Below are positions 10,541 to 23,994 of a stretch of DNA of 34,919 nucleotides, piece by piece. The DNA comes from Ichthyophthirius multifiliis (taxonomy: Eukaryota; Ciliophora; Oligohymenophorea; Hymenostomatida), in the NCBI RefSeq assembly GCF_000220395.1, contig NW_004086239.1, forward strand, positions 1-34,919, read 5' to 3'. The translations under genes were made by a program, and so were the position numbers. Below the pieces are notes generated by a model that worked only from the letters and a program-made list of their open reading frames with translations, made no database searches and was not told the DNA's origin. The number at the start of each line of letters is the position of its first letter. The first letter of the stretch is position 1.

Positions 10541-11440
10541 ATTAATATTATTCCATTCCAAATTATAAAATAGCATTTTTTTTTTTAAACAAAAAAAAAA
10601 AATTATTAAATATATTAAATTAATAAAAATCAATATGAAATTCTCTTGAAATTTTAATAATATTTTCTGATTTATATTTATTAAATTAAATATATAAATT
10701 CGGCAATATCAACTAAAAAAAAAGTAACATCTTGAAGAATTTTTATAATTTTTTTTATTTTTTGTTTGTGTTAAAAGAACTTAGTTTAAATATTAGATAT
10801 ATTAGTGATTATTTTTTCGATACTTTTTAAAATCGGAATTAAATAATTAATTATAATTTTCAATTGACATTTTTTATATATAACGTCTTATAGTTTAAAT
10901 ATAATAAAGTAGCATATATAATAAGAAAAATTAAATAAAAGAAATATTTTAAGTGAAAAATAATTAGAAAAAATTTTTAACTTTCAAATCTTTAAAAATA
11001 ATATATTAGGAATAAAAAAAAAAAAAATTAAATGTAAAAATTTTATTAATTCAATATTTGTAAAATTATATCATTAATATTAATAGTACATTATGATATG
11101 AAAATAAAAACGTGATAAATACATATGTAATGAAATGTAATGAAACTTAAAATAGTTTATTATATAATTTTTATATTAGTCTTTATAGTTATATATGATA
11201 AATATAATTTATAAATAATGAAATAAATTTTTATTATAAAATAAAAATAAGGTATTTTTAGTATAAACAATTAAACGTAAAATGAATAAGAAGAGTTGTA
11301 AAAAATATCATAAAATGATTTTAATATAATAAGTATTAGCAAAATTATAAAAAATAAAATAAAAAAATGATATGAATTAAAAGAGAATAAAAAAAAAAAA
11401 AATTTAGTAAAAAATATATTATAAATTAAAAAAAAATTAA

Positions 11441-11445
11441 TAATA

Positions 11446-11481
<36 letters not shown>
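11441..11481. repeat. (TAA)n trinucleotide microsatellite
   Basis: About thirteen tandem TAA units lie in intergenic DNA upstream of the MFSD1-like gene. It is outside any predicted gene. Confidence 0.8.
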
Positions 11482-11656
11482 TATTTATTTTTATTGTAAA
11501 ATTAAAAATTTATTCTTAAAATTAGATAATTAGATTTAACAATTTAAATAATTACAAAAAATATTTTTTTAATTAATTTATATAATTTTTAAAAAATAAA
11601 TAAAAAGATTAAAAAAAATAAACAAAATCAATATATTAAAATAAAAAAAATAAATA

Positions 11657-13035
11657 ATGTAAAAAGAAACATAATCCGACTAAACATTTGACACATATAT
11701 AAATCAAAATTAACAAATAAAAATTCCTGTTTTAGACACCTTAAATAAATCAAAACCAACCCACAAACTAAAATATTTAATAGTTATATTTAGTAATTTT
11801 ACTCTAATGGGTGCTTATTTTTATTTGATTCTCCAATAGGTATTCATGATCAAGTCCGTGATCGTTTCAAAGATCATTTAAATACTAATAATGATACTTT
11901 TGAGTTATACTATAGTATATTATATGGTTGTTTTGCTTGGCCAAATATTATTCTTCCTTTCTTAATGGGTTTTTTAGCTGATAAAATAGGATGTAGAAAA
12001 GTATTATTTAGTCTAACTTTATGCCTATTTATAGGTTCTATATTATTTTATTTAGGATATTCATAATATTCATTTACCTTAATGATAATTGGAAGATCAA
12101 TAATAGGAATATGCATAGGCTCAATATATTCTATGTTAAGTTATTTCCTAAGCCAATATTTCCTTGGGGGATATTTATCGGTAGTTTTATCCATATTACT
12201 TGGTTTAGGCAATTTATTTGACAGTATAAATATATCAACATCTCCCTTTATAATAGAATAATATTCAACTGAAAAATTGTTGATTTTAAATATAATAATA
12301 GCCCTATTAAGCTTCCTTAGCTGTATAATATTAATTATTTTAGATAGATAAATCGAAAATTAAATCAAAAAAAATTAATTATTTGAATAAGATATACCTA
12401 CTCTGACTTTAATTGATCTCTTTAAATAAATAAAACAACTACCTAAAATATATTGGCTTTGCTTTTCCTATACAGTATTATCACTTTGGAGTATACTCCC
12501 TTTTTTCGGTAATTCTGCCAATATATTTTCGGAAAATTACTATAAAAATGATCCTAATAAATCTCAAAAAAGTGCATTTATAGCCTCTTTATTATGGTTT
12601 TTAGCTCTCCCATTAGGTTGTTTTATGGGATATATACTTGATAGATATGGACATAGATCCAAATTCTCTATTTTGGCAGGAATATTATCCACTATAGCAA
12701 ATTTTTTAGTATTTAACGTGCATCCTTTAATTCCTATATGTCTCATGAGTCTGTCTTATTCAATTTTTATGACCACTTACTGGAGTTAAATATCTTATAT
12801 TGTACCTGAAGTATTAGTTGGAAGGGCTTACGGGCTAGTAATGACAGGAAAGTTTACAGGATTGGCTGGTATAAGTGCTCTTATTGGTGTTATGAGAAGC
12901 TCTACGGGTACTTATATGTATTCATAAGAATTATTAAGCTTTATAGGATTTATGACATGTTTTATATCTACTTATATTTATTATTTTGATAAAAAAAAAT
13001 TGTTTGGACTTGAAAAACCTAAAGTTAAATAATGA
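11657..13035 (+). CDS. Major facilitator superfamily transporter, MFSD1-like
   Basis: About 459 residues with 12 predicted membrane helices, ATG at 11657 and TGA at 13033. Helix 1 runs into GAYFYFDSP, matching the 'GSYFCYDNP' signature of MFSD1, a lysosomal dipeptide exporter in animals. AWPNIILPFLMGFLADKIG corresponds to the MFS motif A loop after helix 2, and GCFMGYILDRYGHRSK is the equivalent loop in the second half. SLSYSIFMTTYW, IVPEVLVGRAYG and the following helix also align with MFSD1. Substrate and membrane are inferred from the family. One base appears missing near 11818-11826, where the frame changes inside the conserved first signature. A 29-nt GT..AG stretch there could be spliced to restore frame, but that would delete the conserved residues, so an indel is likelier. 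There are no other introns. Confidence 0.85.
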
Positions 13036-13696
13036 ATGAAAATTAATTTTTTTTTTATTTTTTGTAATTTTTAAATTCTTTATATTTAAAGTTTTTATTA
13101 TATATGAGTTATTCTTTTTATAAATAAATAAAAAAAAATAATGAATTTAATTAATATTTATAATTTTGTAAAAAAATAATTAAATAATAATATTAAAATG
13201 ATATAAAAAAATATTTTGTAAAATAAAATGAAAAAGAAAGAATAAAGAAATTATAATTAATAAATAAAAAAATTTAAAAAAAATAAATATAAAAATAATA
13301 GAATTGAAATTATTTTAATATAAAAAACAAATATTTAAAAAGCAATTAATAAAAAATTAAAAAAGTATTTAAATATGAAAAATATAAATATAAATATATA
13401 TTTATTATATATATATATATATATTTTATCATATTTATATAATAAAATTAAAATAATATTTTATTTATCTATTGCTTTTTATTTATATTTTTTTTATCTT
13501 TATTATATTATTTTTATTTTGCTACGTGTACAAAATTAATGCTCTCATCAAAGTTTTTTTTTTTTCTATTTTTATATTATATATTTATAAAAAATAATTA
13601 TTCTAAAATAATAAAAAATAAAAAAATTAATTAATTTATATAGATATATATACTTATATATTTTTATAAATATTTATAAATTTTTAAAAAATATAC
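13036..13696. other. AT-rich intergenic region
   Basis: This lies between two plus-strand genes. A short less AT-rich patch (about 13520-13550) has no recognisable content. No gene is seen. Confidence 0.55.
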
Positions 13697-14209
13697 ATGA
13701 ACTTTTTTATTTTAATAACTTTAATATTTATTTATTTTTAGATATTCATATGTTTTTAAGTTCCAGGAATTTCCACAAATGTAAAAATAAAAATATAATA
13801 TAAACTAAAAAACATAGAAATTTATGGAAGGACAAGATTTATAGGTATTAGTATCAGAATTAAGATCATTAGAAACACAACTTTCATATAGTTTTAGCGA
13901 TTTAGAATTTTGTTCTACTGAAAGTTAAGACTAAGAATCACTTGCAGAAATATTATTAGGCGAAAAAAAAGAATTAATAAAATTTGATATGAAAGTAAAA
14001 AAGCAAATAAAATTAAATGTATAATTCTAAAAATTATATATAATAAAAAAGTTTTAAAAAAACGAAGAATGTAAAGTACTATGCAATAAAAAATTTAATT
14101 AAAAAGAAATAGAAAATATAATATGGCTTATTGATAGAAATTATAAATATGATTTGTATAAAAAATAAATATATATATATACAAATATAAATATAAATAT
14201 ATATATAAT

Positions 14210-14250
<41 letters not shown>

Positions 14251-16013
14251 TTATATTTAATAATATATAATTGTTCAATTAATTATAGTATAATTGATAA
14301 TTTACCTGCATTAACAATTTTAAAATAAGATCCTGATTTAGAAGATGAACTTGATGAAAATGTGTAAAAAATTTAAGGAACTCCTATAGGTTTAAAAGCC
14401 GTAAAATAAAAAAAAATACAAATAAAAAAATACATTAAAAAAATATTAAAAAAAAGCTATAAGATAAAGATTTTTATAAAATATATAACCATTTCAACTT
14501 CACAATAGAATATAATGAAAATACTAAACATATTGTAGGTTTTTAAGTAAACCCATAATTTCGAGGCTATTAAAATATCGACAATAAAATATATTCAATT
14601 TGTGAAAAACTTCATAAGGAAGATTCTAAATAATAATCAAGTGAATATTTAACTTTAGATGATTACGAAAAAACAGAATTTTTCTTTACTTATTCATATT
14701 AATTTAAAAAATCCAACAAACCATTAGCATCTAGATGGGATTTATATAAATAACAAGACGAAGAATAAGTACATTGGAGCAGTATAGTGAATTCTTTTAT
14801 AATAAATTCATCCTTATCATTAATAATATACGTAATACTTCGAAGAATACTTTCCAAAGACATTTCCAAATATTAAGAAATTAACCAAAAAAACGATTAA
14901 GAAGATGATATGGGTTGGAAACAAGTCAAATCAGACGTATTTAGACCTCCAGGTAATCCTATAGTATTATCTTCATTAGTAGGAGTAGGAATATAAATCG
15001 TAATAATGTTAACTTTTACAATTTTATTTATTTCAATTTAATATTCTTTTGAATAATACCGAACTAGTGATTTCTTAAGTGTTCTTATAATTCTTTATAT
15101 TATAACTGGTTTTATAGCTGGATACTATAGTGCTAGATTTTACAAAATGATGAATGTAAAATTTATTTTAAAAAATAAATATGGAAAATAAAAAAGGGTG
15201 TTTATTGGCTTAGATCTACTGTTTTAACGGCATTTTTATTACCTGGAATTGTTAGTTTAGTATATATGGGCATTGATTTCAGTCTTATTTTAGAAGAGTC
15301 ATTAAATACAATCGGGTTTACTACTATTATTTAATTATTCTTCTTTTGGTTTATTATTTAGATTCCTTTAGTATTCTTAGGATCTATTATTGGCTTCAAA
15401 AGACCTAAATTTGAACATATTTGTGGTGTAAATCCTGTACCTTTATATATATCTCCATAGCCTAAGTATTTAAGTAGAAACTTTTTATGTATTATTGGAG
15501 GCTTACTTCCTTTTGGGTATTTTTTTAGAATATCTTTTAATTTTTTTTTTTTTTTATTAAAAAGATCTATTTTGTTTGAATTATCATATATAGTTGATTC
15601 TATTTGGAATAATTAATTTTACTATTTGTTTGGATTTTTGTTACTTGTGGTATTTTTGTTATTAATAACATGTGCTGAAATATCAATTTTATTGACATAT
15701 TTATAATTAAATAAGTAAAAATATATTATCAATTAATATATATATAAATTTATTTATATAAATTAAAAGTGGAAATCATAAATGGTGGTGGAACTCGTTT
15801 TATTGTACTGGATTTTGTGGAGTTTATGTTTATTGTTATTGCTTTTTTTACTGGCTTTTTTATTTAAATATTACTAGATTATCATCTACTTTAATGTATT
15901 TTGGAACAATGGGAATTATTAGTTTTGGAATTTTCTTGTTTTGTGGTTCTATAGGGTTTGTTTCATCTTTATTATTTGTAAGATATATATATTCTCAAAT
16001 TAAAGCAGATTGA
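13697..16013 (+). CDS. TM9SF (nonaspanin/EMP70) transmembrane-9 superfamily protein
   Basis: About 648 residues in seven exons. Exon 1 gives a signal peptide ([20 protein letters not shown]) followed by VPGIS, like the 'YLPGVAP' start of mature TM9SF proteins. The lumenal domain follows ([24 protein letters not shown]). The nine-helix part contains [39 protein letters not shown] and HKWWWNSF, all strong family signatures, and ends [12 protein letters not shown]9SF proteins act in the Golgi/endosome sorting of membrane proteins. Predicted introns, all in consistent phase: 13781-13817, 14156-14288 (holding a TA tract), 14401-14456, 15156-15196, 15517-15564 (48 nt) and 15715-15769. The C-terminal KAD resembles the KxD/E motif of the family, which binds coat proteins. 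No frame slip is seen. Confidence 0.93.
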
Positions 16014-16229
16014 AACAAACAAAAAGTAAAATAATATATATATATTAATTTTACATGATATTTAAAAAGATAAAATATAATAAACTTTTTAAAATAATTT
16101 TAGATTTTTTTGTTTTTCTGTATTTTTTTCTATTAAGAATTAATTAATATATATGTGTATAATTTTTTTTTTTAAATAAAATATAAATATAATATTTGAT
16201 AATTTTAATATAATTTTTTTTATAATATT

Positions 16230-17502
16230 TCAATTTTTTTATTATTATTAAACCCATTTTATTAATGCACTATATAAATTAGCACTTCCTTATAAAAAAA
16301 AAAATATTATTCATTAATAATTTACTATTTATAAATAATAATAATACCATCATAAGTTATCATAAATTCACTTGCGTCAAGTCCTAAAGATATAAGTACT
16401 GCTGCCCCTTCTTCAGAATTTAAAGCTTTTTCAAAAGATTCAACGGCTTATTAAAATTAAGGGGATCTTAAATTTTCTCTTAAACCCTATAAATTCTATT
16501 ATCCTTCAGGTAAATGCCTATATATATTATTTATTTAAAAAAAAAAAAAAAATCTAAAATAGTAAGAAATCATTTACTAAATCAATCTATTATAAAATTC
16601 AGAATTATTAATAATTTCATTAAAATATTCTCTATTAAAAACTTCAAGTAATCCGGGTGCTATAAAAAAATAAGAATATAAATTTATATTTATATTTGAG
16701 AAATAATAAATCTAATTAATTTTATTACTATTTTGCCTTTATTATCTATTTTATTATTAAGTTTATAATTATTAGAGAAATTGTTGCATAAATTAACTAT
16801 CCATATTAAAAGCATTATTATTCACTTATTAGTTATTTTATTAATAATTATTTTCTATTTTTTAAGATTGTTAAGTGTTATAATTATTTTATTTATCTTC
16901 TTAAAAATTTGTTTATGATTCTATATCAAAACAAATTATTTCGTTGATTTTATCAATTAAATATTAATCTTAAAAAGAATCTTTTTCCTATAATATATAT
17001 TTTTATATTTATAAATAAACATATATATTTATTATATATTTATATTATTTTTTTATTAGATACTTATATCCAAAATAAATATTTGTCATCGTAAGATTAA
17101 AATCTTAATACTGCAACTCTTTTTATTTATTTAGAAAGTTCAAATATACAATCTTCTTAAAACAATAATTATTCCTTTTATATTATATTGTTGTTTTATA
17201 TTTTTATATAAATTATATCAATTAATAATTAATAATTTATTTATTACTATTTCAGGATTTTACTAATCTTATGGAGTCCATGTAAATATTTTTTCATTAT
17301 CTGAATTCTTTTTAAATTTAAATATTAATTTATTATCTAATATCAATTAGATTTGTATTTATTTACACAAATCATTTTTATAACACCTTTTCTTTTATCT
17401 GCATTACATTTTTTTGTTTCTTTATCAAAATTTATTATACCGGCATTAAATTAAAATTCTTTTAACTATTTAAAAAAAATTAATATATTTTGTATTGTTC
17501 AT
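16230..17502 (-). CDS. RPN13: Proteasome ubiquitin receptor Rpn13 (ADRM1)
   Basis: About 300 residues in seven exons. The N-terminal PRU domain reads FQFNAGIINFD, CNADKRKGVIKM, KIFTWTPQD, FQEDCIFEL and DDKYLFWIQ, matching the ubiquitin- and Rpn2-binding domain of Rpn13. A Q/N-rich linker of about 80 residues leads to the DEUBAD domain, which binds UCH37/UCHL5: PGLLEVFNREYF, HLPEGQQ, NLRSPQFQQAVESFEKAL and ISLGLDAS. It caps the proteasome base as a ubiquitin receptor. Introns (plus coordinates): 17337-17368, 17175-17247, 16988-17063, 16660-16728, 16518-16577, 16289-16347. The chosen ATG at 17500-17502 joins the PRU frame only if the run of eight A (17472-17479) is one too long; otherwise the first about ten residues are uncertain. 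It converges with the TM9SF gene, 216 bp apart. Confidence 0.88.
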
Positions 17503-18254
17503 TTAATATATTACAATATTGCTTTAATTCATATTTTTGTTATATATTATATTTATTTTTAATAAAATAAGTTTTTTATAAATATCTTAAATAGATATTT
17601 ACAGTAAAATCATATTAGTTAATAAATATATAAATCATATTATATTATTTAAATTATTATATATGAAATAATTAATTATATCTATATAGATTTAAATTTA
17701 ATTTTTAAAAAAAAAAAATGTAATCATTTAATATAAAATTAAAGAAAACTTTAACCTGATCTCAATATTTTTTTAAAAGATAAATTATTTTAAATTAATT
17801 TTTTATAATTAATAAATAAACAAAAAAAATATATCGTTTTAATATATAAAATAAATTTAATGAAATATATAATTATTATTTATATTAATAAATAAAAGAT
17901 TCAAAATTAAAAAAGATATATAAAATATATTAATAAAATATTTTTTATACTTTATATTTAATTAATTACAATATCTTAATATAAAATAAATTAATTTCTT
18001 TTTTTTTCATAAAATATTTAAATTTTATTTGTCAATTTTTTTTTGTTAATTAATTTAGATAAAAAATGTATCAGAAATTAATTTTATTAATATTTTAATC
18101 ACACAATTTTATTTATGAAACTTTTTTATGATATAAAAATTATAAACATATTAAAAAAAAAAAAATTGATTTTGAAAGAAATTATATTAATACATAAGAT
18201 AATATATAATATTTATTTTATAAATAATCTAAAATTAAAAAAAGGAAAACAATA
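17503..18254. other. AT-rich region between divergent genes
   Basis: This is the shared upstream region of Rpn13 (minus) and the coiled-coil gene (plus). No gene or distinct signal is seen. Confidence 0.55.
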
Positions 18255-19243
18255 ATGATGGAAACTTAACTAAACTAATAAAATAATAAATATATTCTAA
18301 ATGATTTGAAAAATTCAAATACCCAGTATGATTCTTCAATATAAGATTTCAGCTAAAAGGTATAAATTCTGGCTTTTGAATTAAAAAAATCAAATTCAAT
18401 TAACACAGATTTATTGAATTAAAACATTAAAATAAAATCAAAGTATTTATAATTAAAAGATAAATTTGTTTACTACATAAAAGACAAATAAACAGAAATC
18501 TTAAATTTAAATTAGGGTTTGATTGAAAAAAACGAAATAATAAATAACTTACAAATGTAAATAGAGAATATGTAAAAATAAGCTTTAAAATTAGAGCTAA
18601 TAAATAAAAAGTATCAACTAGAACATTAAACTTAATAATAATAATTATAAGGACAATAATTACAATAATTACAATAATAAAAAGATTTATAGGAATAAGC
18701 TAAAAAATAAGACATGTAATAAGTAATTAATAGAGAAATACAAAGTACTGTAAAATTATAATAAAATGAAATACTTTCTGATTAAAATATAAGATCAGAA
18801 CCAAATCAAAATCAAATTTAAAAAAACAATTTAATTTAATAGTAACAATATTTAATTAAAAATGAAGAATTTAATAACTAAAGTAACCTAAAAGATTAAA
18901 GAAACATTATGTATAGTAAACTTACAATTATGATTTAGATGATCTTTTATATTCACAAGAAGAATATTAAAAATATGATATTGTGCCTTAAGAATAATAA
19001 TTTTAAAAATAATAAAATCAATCTTAATAATAATTTAATAATAATAAATATTATTATAACTTTTCTACTTAAAATGATGACATTAATTAATAAGATTAGT
19101 TCATGAAAAAATAAAATTAGGAATTTTCTAAATCTTATTAAGATTCTAAATATTTTTAAGGAAAAAAAAATAGTCAAAACTCTCCTAGAGTATAGAAAAC
19201 CTAAAATAATAATAATAAATTATTTATACAAAAAAAATAATGA
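18255..19243 (+). CDS. Q/N-rich coiled-coil protein of unknown function
   Basis: About 321 residues, ATG at 18255 and TGA at 19241. I do not recognise the family. About residues 40-150 form a long charged helix with heptad-like spacing (ILAFELKKSN, KYLQLKDKFVYYIKDKQ, NNLQMQIENMQKQALKLELI), probably a coiled coil. After it comes a run of Gln/Asn blocks, then a low-complexity acidic and N/Q/Y-rich tail ending SQNSPRVQKTQ. A 23-nt intron at 18916-18938 (GTAAAC..TTTAG) is needed; without it the frame changes to a hydrophobic, un-gene-like translation and stops early. Structural or prion-like scaffold roles are possible but unsupported. Confidence 0.6.
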
Positions 19244-19559
19244 AAAAAAATAAAATATATTAAATATATTAAAAAAAAAAATATATATATATATAACGTC
19301 AAAAATTTATATTTATAGTAATAAAAAATTAAAAGTTTTTTTATTAAATATTTTCAAATTAAAAAAAATTAGCATATATATATATATATTTTAACTTATT
19401 AATATATATTTTTTTAATATTATTAACTTTTATAATAAAAAAATGATTTTTCTATAAAGGCTAGCCAATTGTTTTGATATATTAAAGTCTAAAAATTAAT
19501 AAAATGTAAAAAAACCATAAATATTATAGTATAATTATAAAATTATGTATATAAAAATA
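19244..19559. other. AT-rich spacer between plus-strand genes
   Basis: No gene is seen. One patch with more G/C (AAGGCTAGCCAATTGTTT, about 19457-19475) stands out, carrying an ATTGG/CCAAT-like core. It lies roughly 85-100 nt before the first possible start of the USP gene. A promoter role is speculation. Confidence 0.4.
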
Positions 19560-21601
19560 ATGTAATAGAAAAAAATTAAATCTTATGATTAAGAAAACAC
19601 AAATAACAAATTATAATAAAAGCATATAATAAATTAAAACAAAAATCTATTAGATATATCTAATAAAATAAATCAAACAACATAATACTAATAAAAGAAT
19701 TAAAATTAAGAAGTTGAATCTCTAAATTCTACCAAAATCTAATAAAGCAATGTAAAAATAAAAAAAAAATTATAAAAAATAATATAACAGATCCTTATAA
19801 AAAATATTATTTTTATTAAATAAATAGAGGCAAATTTATAATAATCAAAATTAGAAAACAATTGATTCTATTATTTAGTTAATTGAGGATCATATAAATT
19901 AAATAAAATTCAACTTTAAAGAAGAACGGTTAATTAAATTTTAAAAAAAAAAAAAAAAATATAGATAAAAAAAAAAATATATTTAAAATTTATAATTTTA
20001 AATAAATATTAATATTTTAAAAATTTTAGTTTTAAAATTGAATAAGAGCTTATTTCTAAATACTCAAGACAAAAAACTAAACTATTATTTTATATAAGTA
20101 AATAATGGATAAAAAAATACATGGAATACATGTAGAACTAAGATTAATATTTTTTTCCTGGACCTATAAACAATAATTGTATTCTAAAAAAAGATGGAAC
20201 AATAAAAGACAATCTATAAATAGATATCGATTATATATATGTAAATTAATTTGTTTGGAAAATATTAAGTGAATTATACGAAGGAGGACCATAAATACTA
20301 GTTAGTCAAGAAACAATAGAATAAATTAATAGAATCGAAAATTATCCTTATTAGCAAAATAATCTTTTAAAAAAATTAATATTTGAGCCACTTGGTCTAA
20401 AAAATAATTAAAATTACTGCTATTTAAATGTATGTTTATAAACACTTCTTTCTATTGGAGAATTAAACTAATATTTTTATGATTAAAATTACAAAGAAAA
20501 AAAAATAAAGACAAAAAATGTAATATTAATTTAATTTTATAAAATTAACAAAAAATAAATAAATCAAAAATAGAAACTTAAATATTGTATTGCTTATTAT
20601 AATCTTCTTTAAAAAATTAAGTTTAAAGGATAAGAAAAACAGTCTATAAACCTTAAAGAATTTCACAAATTTTCTTAAGATAATTTCAATCCTTATGAAT
20701 AGCACGATGCTTAAGAATATTTAAGATACTTACTAAGTGAAATTTAAGATGAATTGAATAGCGTTTAGCCTATAAATTATCCATAAAAATTCAATAATTC
20801 AAACTAAGCTTATGAATATTATATTAAATATAATTCAAGTATTATAGATTAATTATTTTGCGGATAATTAATTTGTACTATTTAATGCTAAAGGTGTAAT
20901 AATATATCTAGCTAATATGATCCATTTTTAGATTTAAGTTTACCAATTGAAGATTCTGCTAATTTAAATGATTGTATAGAAAAGTTTTTTTAAACAGAAA
21001 AAATTAATGGCGATTACTCGTGTTAAAAATGTAATTAAAAATATAAAGCTATAAAAAAATACTTCATTGGAAAATCACCGATATACTTAGTCATGCACTT
21101 AAAAAGATTCTAAATGTTTCCTAATAAAAAAAAATAAACAAAAAAATAAAATATAGCATTAATTTGGATATTACATAGTATTGATATAAAATAATAAAAA
21201 AACAAATATTAATATATTATATAAAAATATATATTTATATAAATATAATTATATATACATATTTATTTATACACATATATATATTTATATTTATTTATAT
21301 ATATTATCTATATTATATATATAATTAATAATTTTTTTTTTTATAGATTTTGTATTGATAATTAAGGTGAAACTATATATGAGTTAATTGGTGTTATCGT
21401 TCATTAAGGAAATTATGAATAAGGCCATTACATTTCTTTTAATAAAAGAAATAATTAGGTATATTTTATAAATGAATATTATAATATATATTTTTATTTA
21501 AATAGTGGTGGTTTTTTGATGATGAAAATTATTCCAAATCTAAAGAAAAGAATATTCTTGATTAATAAGCTTATTTATTGATCTATTAAAAAAATTACTG
21601 A
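19560..21601 (+). CDS. Ubiquitin-specific protease with DUSP domain (USP/C19 peptidase)
   Basis: Cleaves ubiquitin from substrates. From N to C: a Q-rich helical lead, a DUSP domain (GPINNNCIL, DYIYVNQFVWKILSELY) and the Cys box GLKNNQNYCYLNVCLQ (catalytic Cys codon at 20418). The core continues with DAQEYLRYLL, two CxxC pairs of the zinc finger (CQRC, CQKC) and LVMHLKRF. The His box is ELIGVIVHQGNYEQGHYISF (His codon 21426), followed by WWFFDDE. These are diagnostic of USPs. Introns: 19929-20029, 20520-20573, 21178-21346, 21459-21505. A missing A in the run at 21126-21134 shifts frame after HLKRFQMFPN. The start is uncertain: ATG 19560 joins only if an A run near 19760-19769 is one base long, giving about 556 residues; ATG 19750 is in frame and gives about 493. 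Confidence 0.86.
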
Positions 21602-23282
21602 TTTAATTTAATAATGAAAATTAAATAAATAATAAATGTAAATATTAGAAATTTAATACATATATATATATTATATATATATTATTTATATATATATATT
21701 TATTATAATTATGATTAATTTTAAGTATATTTTTGAAAATAAAAAAGAAAAAATATTATTATATTTATATTGTAAATTTTATATATATTTTTATAATAGA
21801 TAATAATTTTTTTAATATAATTAATTTATATATATCTTAAATTTATTATAACTGAAAAAATAATAAATAATCATAATTTTTTAATATATATTAAAACAAA
21901 AAATATTTTAAGAATATAAATTTAATGAAAGATATATAATATTATAAAAAAAAAACAATTTCATTTTAATACCATAAATTTTATATTTAATTTATATAAA
22001 ATAGTTTAAATAAAAAGAATTACATTAATATAAATCGTTTTTAGATATAATTATAAAAAGATATATTTTTATTATTATATATAAAAATTTTATATATAAT
22101 TAATAATTTAAAATTTTTATAAATAAAAACAATTAAATTATTCTTATATATAAATAAAAATATAGAATATAATCTTTAATATTTATTTTTTATTTTTTAA
22201 GTATTTTATTATTTTTTGAAAAAATAATCAAATAAAAAATACATAATCAGTTTTTTCCCATATATTATTAATTGTTTTTGTAAAAATAAATAAAAAGAAA
22301 TTTATAAAATGTAATTTTTAAAAAATTTATAATTTTTTATTATTACAAATAATTAATTCTTAACGAAAAAAACGAAAATACAATCTAATAAAATTTAAAA
22401 TACAAATAAAACTTATTTTATAATATATGATTTATTAGAAAATTATCTTAGAATAAATAATATATAAGATATGGTTTACTAGAAACTATATTTCAAAGTA
22501 ATATTGAAAAAATTTTAAAACTAAAATAAGTATTTTATTAATAAAATATAATATTTAATAAATAAATATCTTAATTCAATTAAAATAATTTAATTAATAT
22601 TAAATAAATGGGAAAAGATAATAATATATTATTATAAATAATTCTTTTTAAATAATTTTTTTAATTAATTTTATTATAATTTATTATTAATCTTTTATCA
22701 GTAATTTTTTTATTTACTTATTTTTCTATTTTCTTAAAATTATTAAATATTGAATAAAATTAAACCTTTTTAAATACCCTTTTAGCATATTTTTTTAAAT
22801 TACTAAAAATTTAATATTTACATTAAAAATTAATACTTTTACATAAATTATAATATATAAGAAATTCTTTTTAAGAAAAAAGATGTATATAGCCTTAATA
22901 TTTTTTTATTTTTTTTTAAACAAAACAAAAAAATAATATATAATAAATTATATATTAAGATATAATAAAAATCTATATCAATAATTAATTTTATTAATTA
23001 TAAATTATTGAAATTATATATTTTATTTTATTGTTCTATTTTAATTGTCATCTTTACAAATATACTATTTATTATCTTTATTATTTAAACCTACATATTT
23101 TTATTTTTTTTATTAATTAATGCAATTTTTACAAATTTTGATATTAAAATTTATTTAATCTTAACTTTTAAATAATATATAGTTTCTTGTTTTATGATTT
23201 TTTTTATTTGTTTATCAGATTTAATAGATTTCATTATTATAAAATATAATAATAAAAATTATAAAAACAAAATAATAATAAA
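21602..23282. other. 1.7-kb AT-rich region between plus-strand genes
   Basis: No convincing gene. A minus-strand frame open for 178 codons (22698-23234) is dominated by K/I/N/Q, as expected of AT-rich DNA when TGA is the only stop, so I do not call it. AT tracts occur around 21660-21720. Confidence 0.5.
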
Positions 23283-23923
23283 ATGTAAGCTTCTACAAAT
23301 AATAATAATTACAATTTAATAAATGACGAAATATTAATAGCCTACAAATAATTCGAAAATAATTTAAATTGCTCTTCTTCTAATTAATCTAAAAAGAATT
23401 CTTGTAAAAATTCTTACTAAATCGAGGACAATAATAATGATAGTAATTAAAATTTTGAAAATAATTTGAAATAAACTGGAAGATGGACTCAAGATGAACA
23501 TAAAAAATTCATTGAAGGTATAAATATGTATGGAAAAAACTGGAAAGTAATTGAATAACATATTGGTACTAGAACAGGATCATAAATAAGATCCCATGCA
23601 TAAAAATTTTTTATTAAAATTGAAAAAGAATTCTATAATAATGACTAAAAAATTTAATCATAAGACAATATAATCTAAATATTGAATAATAAATAAAAAG
23701 CTGAAAATAAAAATAAATAAATAAATATCATTTAGAATAAAATCTAAAATAAAAATAAATACAAACAAAAAATTAAATAATGCTAAAAAATAGATATATT
23801 AACCTAAAATTAATTTTAATAGAACAATATCGAATCGAAATTAGAAAACAAAGATAATCAAAATTATTCTAGTCATAATATAGAAAAAAAAAAAATTGAA
23901 GATGAATAGAAAAGTATTTATAA

Positions 23924-23994
<71 letters not shown>

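Larger units (their letters stand above)
9655..11656. other. 2-kb region between divergent genes, mostly AT-rich DNA
   Basis: This separates the eS31 fusion (minus) from the MFSD1-like gene (plus). Close to the eS31 start is an unusual G-rich patch (9735-9773; C/T-rich on the coding strand). A patch at about 10430-10540 is richer in G/C and has a gene-like minus-strand frame (listed separately). A trinucleotide (TAA)n tract lies at about 11441-11481. Otherwise I see only A/T-rich DNA. Confidence 0.55.

Noticed and set aside
22698-23234. Minus-strand frame open for 178 codons
   Set aside because: Composition is almost only K, I, N, Q, F and L with no Gly/Pro/Asp pattern; frames of this length arise by chance in such AT-rich DNA when TGA is the only stop.
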